25,939 nucleotides of DNA from Ulva prolifera (taxonomy: Eukaryota > Chlorophyta > Ulvophyceae > Ulvales > Ulvaceae), in contig JALAAN010000024.1 in assembly GCA_023078555.1 (NCBI GenBank), positions 2,501 through 28,439 of the forward strand, read 5' to 3'. The notes below the pieces were generated by a model that was not told where the DNA came from, searched no databases, and saw only the letters and a program-made list of their open reading frames with translations. Below are positions 24,844 through 25,939 of the stretch, one piece after another; within the stretch, counting starts at the first letter, position 1; each line of letters starts with the position of its first letter. A program made the translations under genes and the position numbers.

Positions 24844-24880
24844 CAGCACAGCACAGCACAGCACAGCACAGCACAGCACA
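24844..24880 (+). repeat. Pentanucleotide (CAGCA)n microsatellite
   Basis: About seven copies in the intron of gene C between the N-lobe and catalytic-loop exons. Confidence 0.93.
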
Positions 24881-24910
24881 TGCAGCCGGGGGGGCTTGCA
24901 AGCGCCGCAC

Positions 24911-25189
24911 CGAGACGGCCTGGAAGACGTCGGTCTGTGAGCGCTTCAGCCACTGCTTCAGGCTCTCGCCGCGGGCGTACACAATGCATGGCGGCAGCTG
25001 TGGCCCGGCGCCGGAGCTTGAGGGGGCGGCGGTGGGGGTCGTGTACGGCTCGCACAGGCGGCAGCAGCGCGCCAACGGCACCGCGCTGCAGCGCGACCTC
25101 TGCGTCAAAGGCCGCCCGCTCCGCGAAGAACTTGAGGGCGTACGGCTCGCGGTCATACACGCCCGTGGCAAAAGCCACCACAGACCGGC
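24911..25189 (-). pseudogene. Gene C N-terminal kinase lobe exon with frameshift
   Basis: Encodes RSVVAFATGVYDREPYALKF in one frame and LPPCIVYARGESLKQW with TDVFQAVS in another, so the frame changes between about 25020 and 25045. The acceptor is TCTGCAG and the donor TCG|GTGCGG. Confidence 0.82.
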
Positions 25190-25510
25190 CTGCAGAACCG
25201 GCGTCCCGAGATCAAGTCAAACCATCGTGCGGGGGAGCTTTGGAAGGGGGAGGCAATGGACCGCCTTCACCAGGCCGAGAACATACGATTGTTGAAACAG
25301 GTGCAACACATCACAGTCAAGCCGTTACGGACGGCACCGCGGCAGCTAGTACCTCCAGTGGCGGGCTGTACCAGGGCGGGGCCGCCGTGCAGCATATTCA
25401 GGGCTGCCATCCAGAAAACCGACCTCAGAAACTGGAATTATCCTATGTGTTCAGACCCGATGACCCGACACCGGTGCGGGGCAGGCGGTTCACCGAAACG
25501 CGGGCCGCAC

Positions 25511-25799
25511 CTCCTGCGATCCGCTCTGAGGGGCCGACGAGCTGGTACTGCTGCAGAATGGTGGTGCCAGGCACGACGGCGTTGAGTTGCGTGTGGGTGC
25601 GGGCGATGCCCCGTAGCTGAGCTTCTGTGGCCGCTTGTGGTGGCGCTGGTAGGCCGCTGCCAGAGTCCAGCGGCGACGTGTCCGTGTCGTCTTCGACCGC
25701 CAGCGCTGCGCCGACCACCGTCGGGCCGGCGGAGGAGGTGCTTTTGATGCTAGGGCCTGACTTGGGGCGCCCCGGCTGCTGCGGGTATGCGGCCGCCGG
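25511..25799 (-). pseudogene. Gene C juxtamembrane exon
   Basis: A Pro/Ser-rich open segment ends TTILQQYQLVGPSERIAGG, aligning with genes A and B. It is 289 nt, phase 0 to 1, identical in length to gene B exon 7. The acceptor is GCATGCAG and the donor G|GTGCGG. Confidence 0.78.
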
Positions 25800-25939
25800 C
25801 TGCATGCATGCAACACACATCGGCATCGTGGGTATACTTCGTGTTGCCAATGCTGTGTTGTCGGACGAGTTCACCACACCCAGTTTGCGGCATCATGATG
25901 TACCTTATGTGGATCTTTCGCTTCCGGATTTCGGAGTTG

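Larger units (their letters stand above)
23392..25939 (-). pseudogene. Gene C: third receptor-like kinase paralogue, frameshifted, incomplete at the window edge
   Basis: In transcript order the visible exons are 25799-25511 (juxtamembrane), 25189-24911 (N-lobe), 24539-24215 (catalytic loop) and 23595-23392 (C-lobe, stop TCA/TGA at 23392-23394). The ectodomain and transmembrane exons should lie right of the window. Intron positions and phases equal those of gene B, including the intron gene A lacks. The N-lobe exon shifts frame between VRAVHDP and QLPPCIVYARGESL. The catalytic-loop exon has one extra base between its acceptor and RLRDIHTAGF. Motifs read YALKFF, HCDIRPVH and DFD, so the catalytic Asp is kept but the loop Lys, the Asn and the DFG glycine are lost. 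With two frameshifts, I call it a pseudogene most closely related to gene B. Sequence error would be the alternative. Confidence 0.78.

Overview
The window looks like nuclear DNA of a GC-rich eukaryote, most likely a chlorophyte green alga. The coding exons are short and split by introns with GTGCG-type donors and GCAG acceptors. There are long CA/GT microsatellites, non-LTR retrotransposon debris whose copies end in TGTAA, and no bacterial operon structure. The lineage is inferred from style; no marker gene is present.

Layout. Positions 1-4704 hold the decayed coding region and 3' UTR of a non-LTR retrotransposon (family 1), followed by a CA microsatellite of about 370 bp. Positions 4705-6596 are non-coding and hold several short retroposon fragments, three of which keep target-site duplications or nested insertions. 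Positions 6597-12670 hold gene A. Positions 12966-14249 hold another 5'-truncated family 1 copy, two family 2 fragments, a C44G7 tract and a perfect 46-bp palindrome. Positions 14250-15585 show no recognised gene. Gene B spans about 15586-21928. Positions 21929-23391 lie between the converging 3' ends of genes B and C. Gene C, on the minus strand, runs from 23392 past the right edge.

Genes A, B and C are paralogues with the same exon plan. They encode predicted single-pass receptor-like kinases: an ectodomain with NCTF/NSTF turns that resembles a right-handed beta-helix, a Pro/Ser-rich stalk, one transmembrane helix with a basic stop-transfer, a juxtamembrane exon with a conserved L-x-x-[FY]-x-L motif, and a kinase-like domain. 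A keeps HRD, KPEN and DFG, but has a one-base frameshift in an ectodomain exon. B has an open reading frame throughout but lost the catalytic Asp (HRG), the Asn and the DFG glycine, so it should be a pseudokinase. C has HCD, no Asn, DFD and two frameshifts, so it is probably a pseudogene. B and C share an intron inside the kinase domain that A lacks.

The repeats are informative too. Three family 1 tails have target-site duplications, and all begin with ACAC when read in the element's own sense. Family 2 occurs as tiny 47-54 bp insertions that still have target-site duplications. No tRNA, rRNA or CRISPR array was seen.
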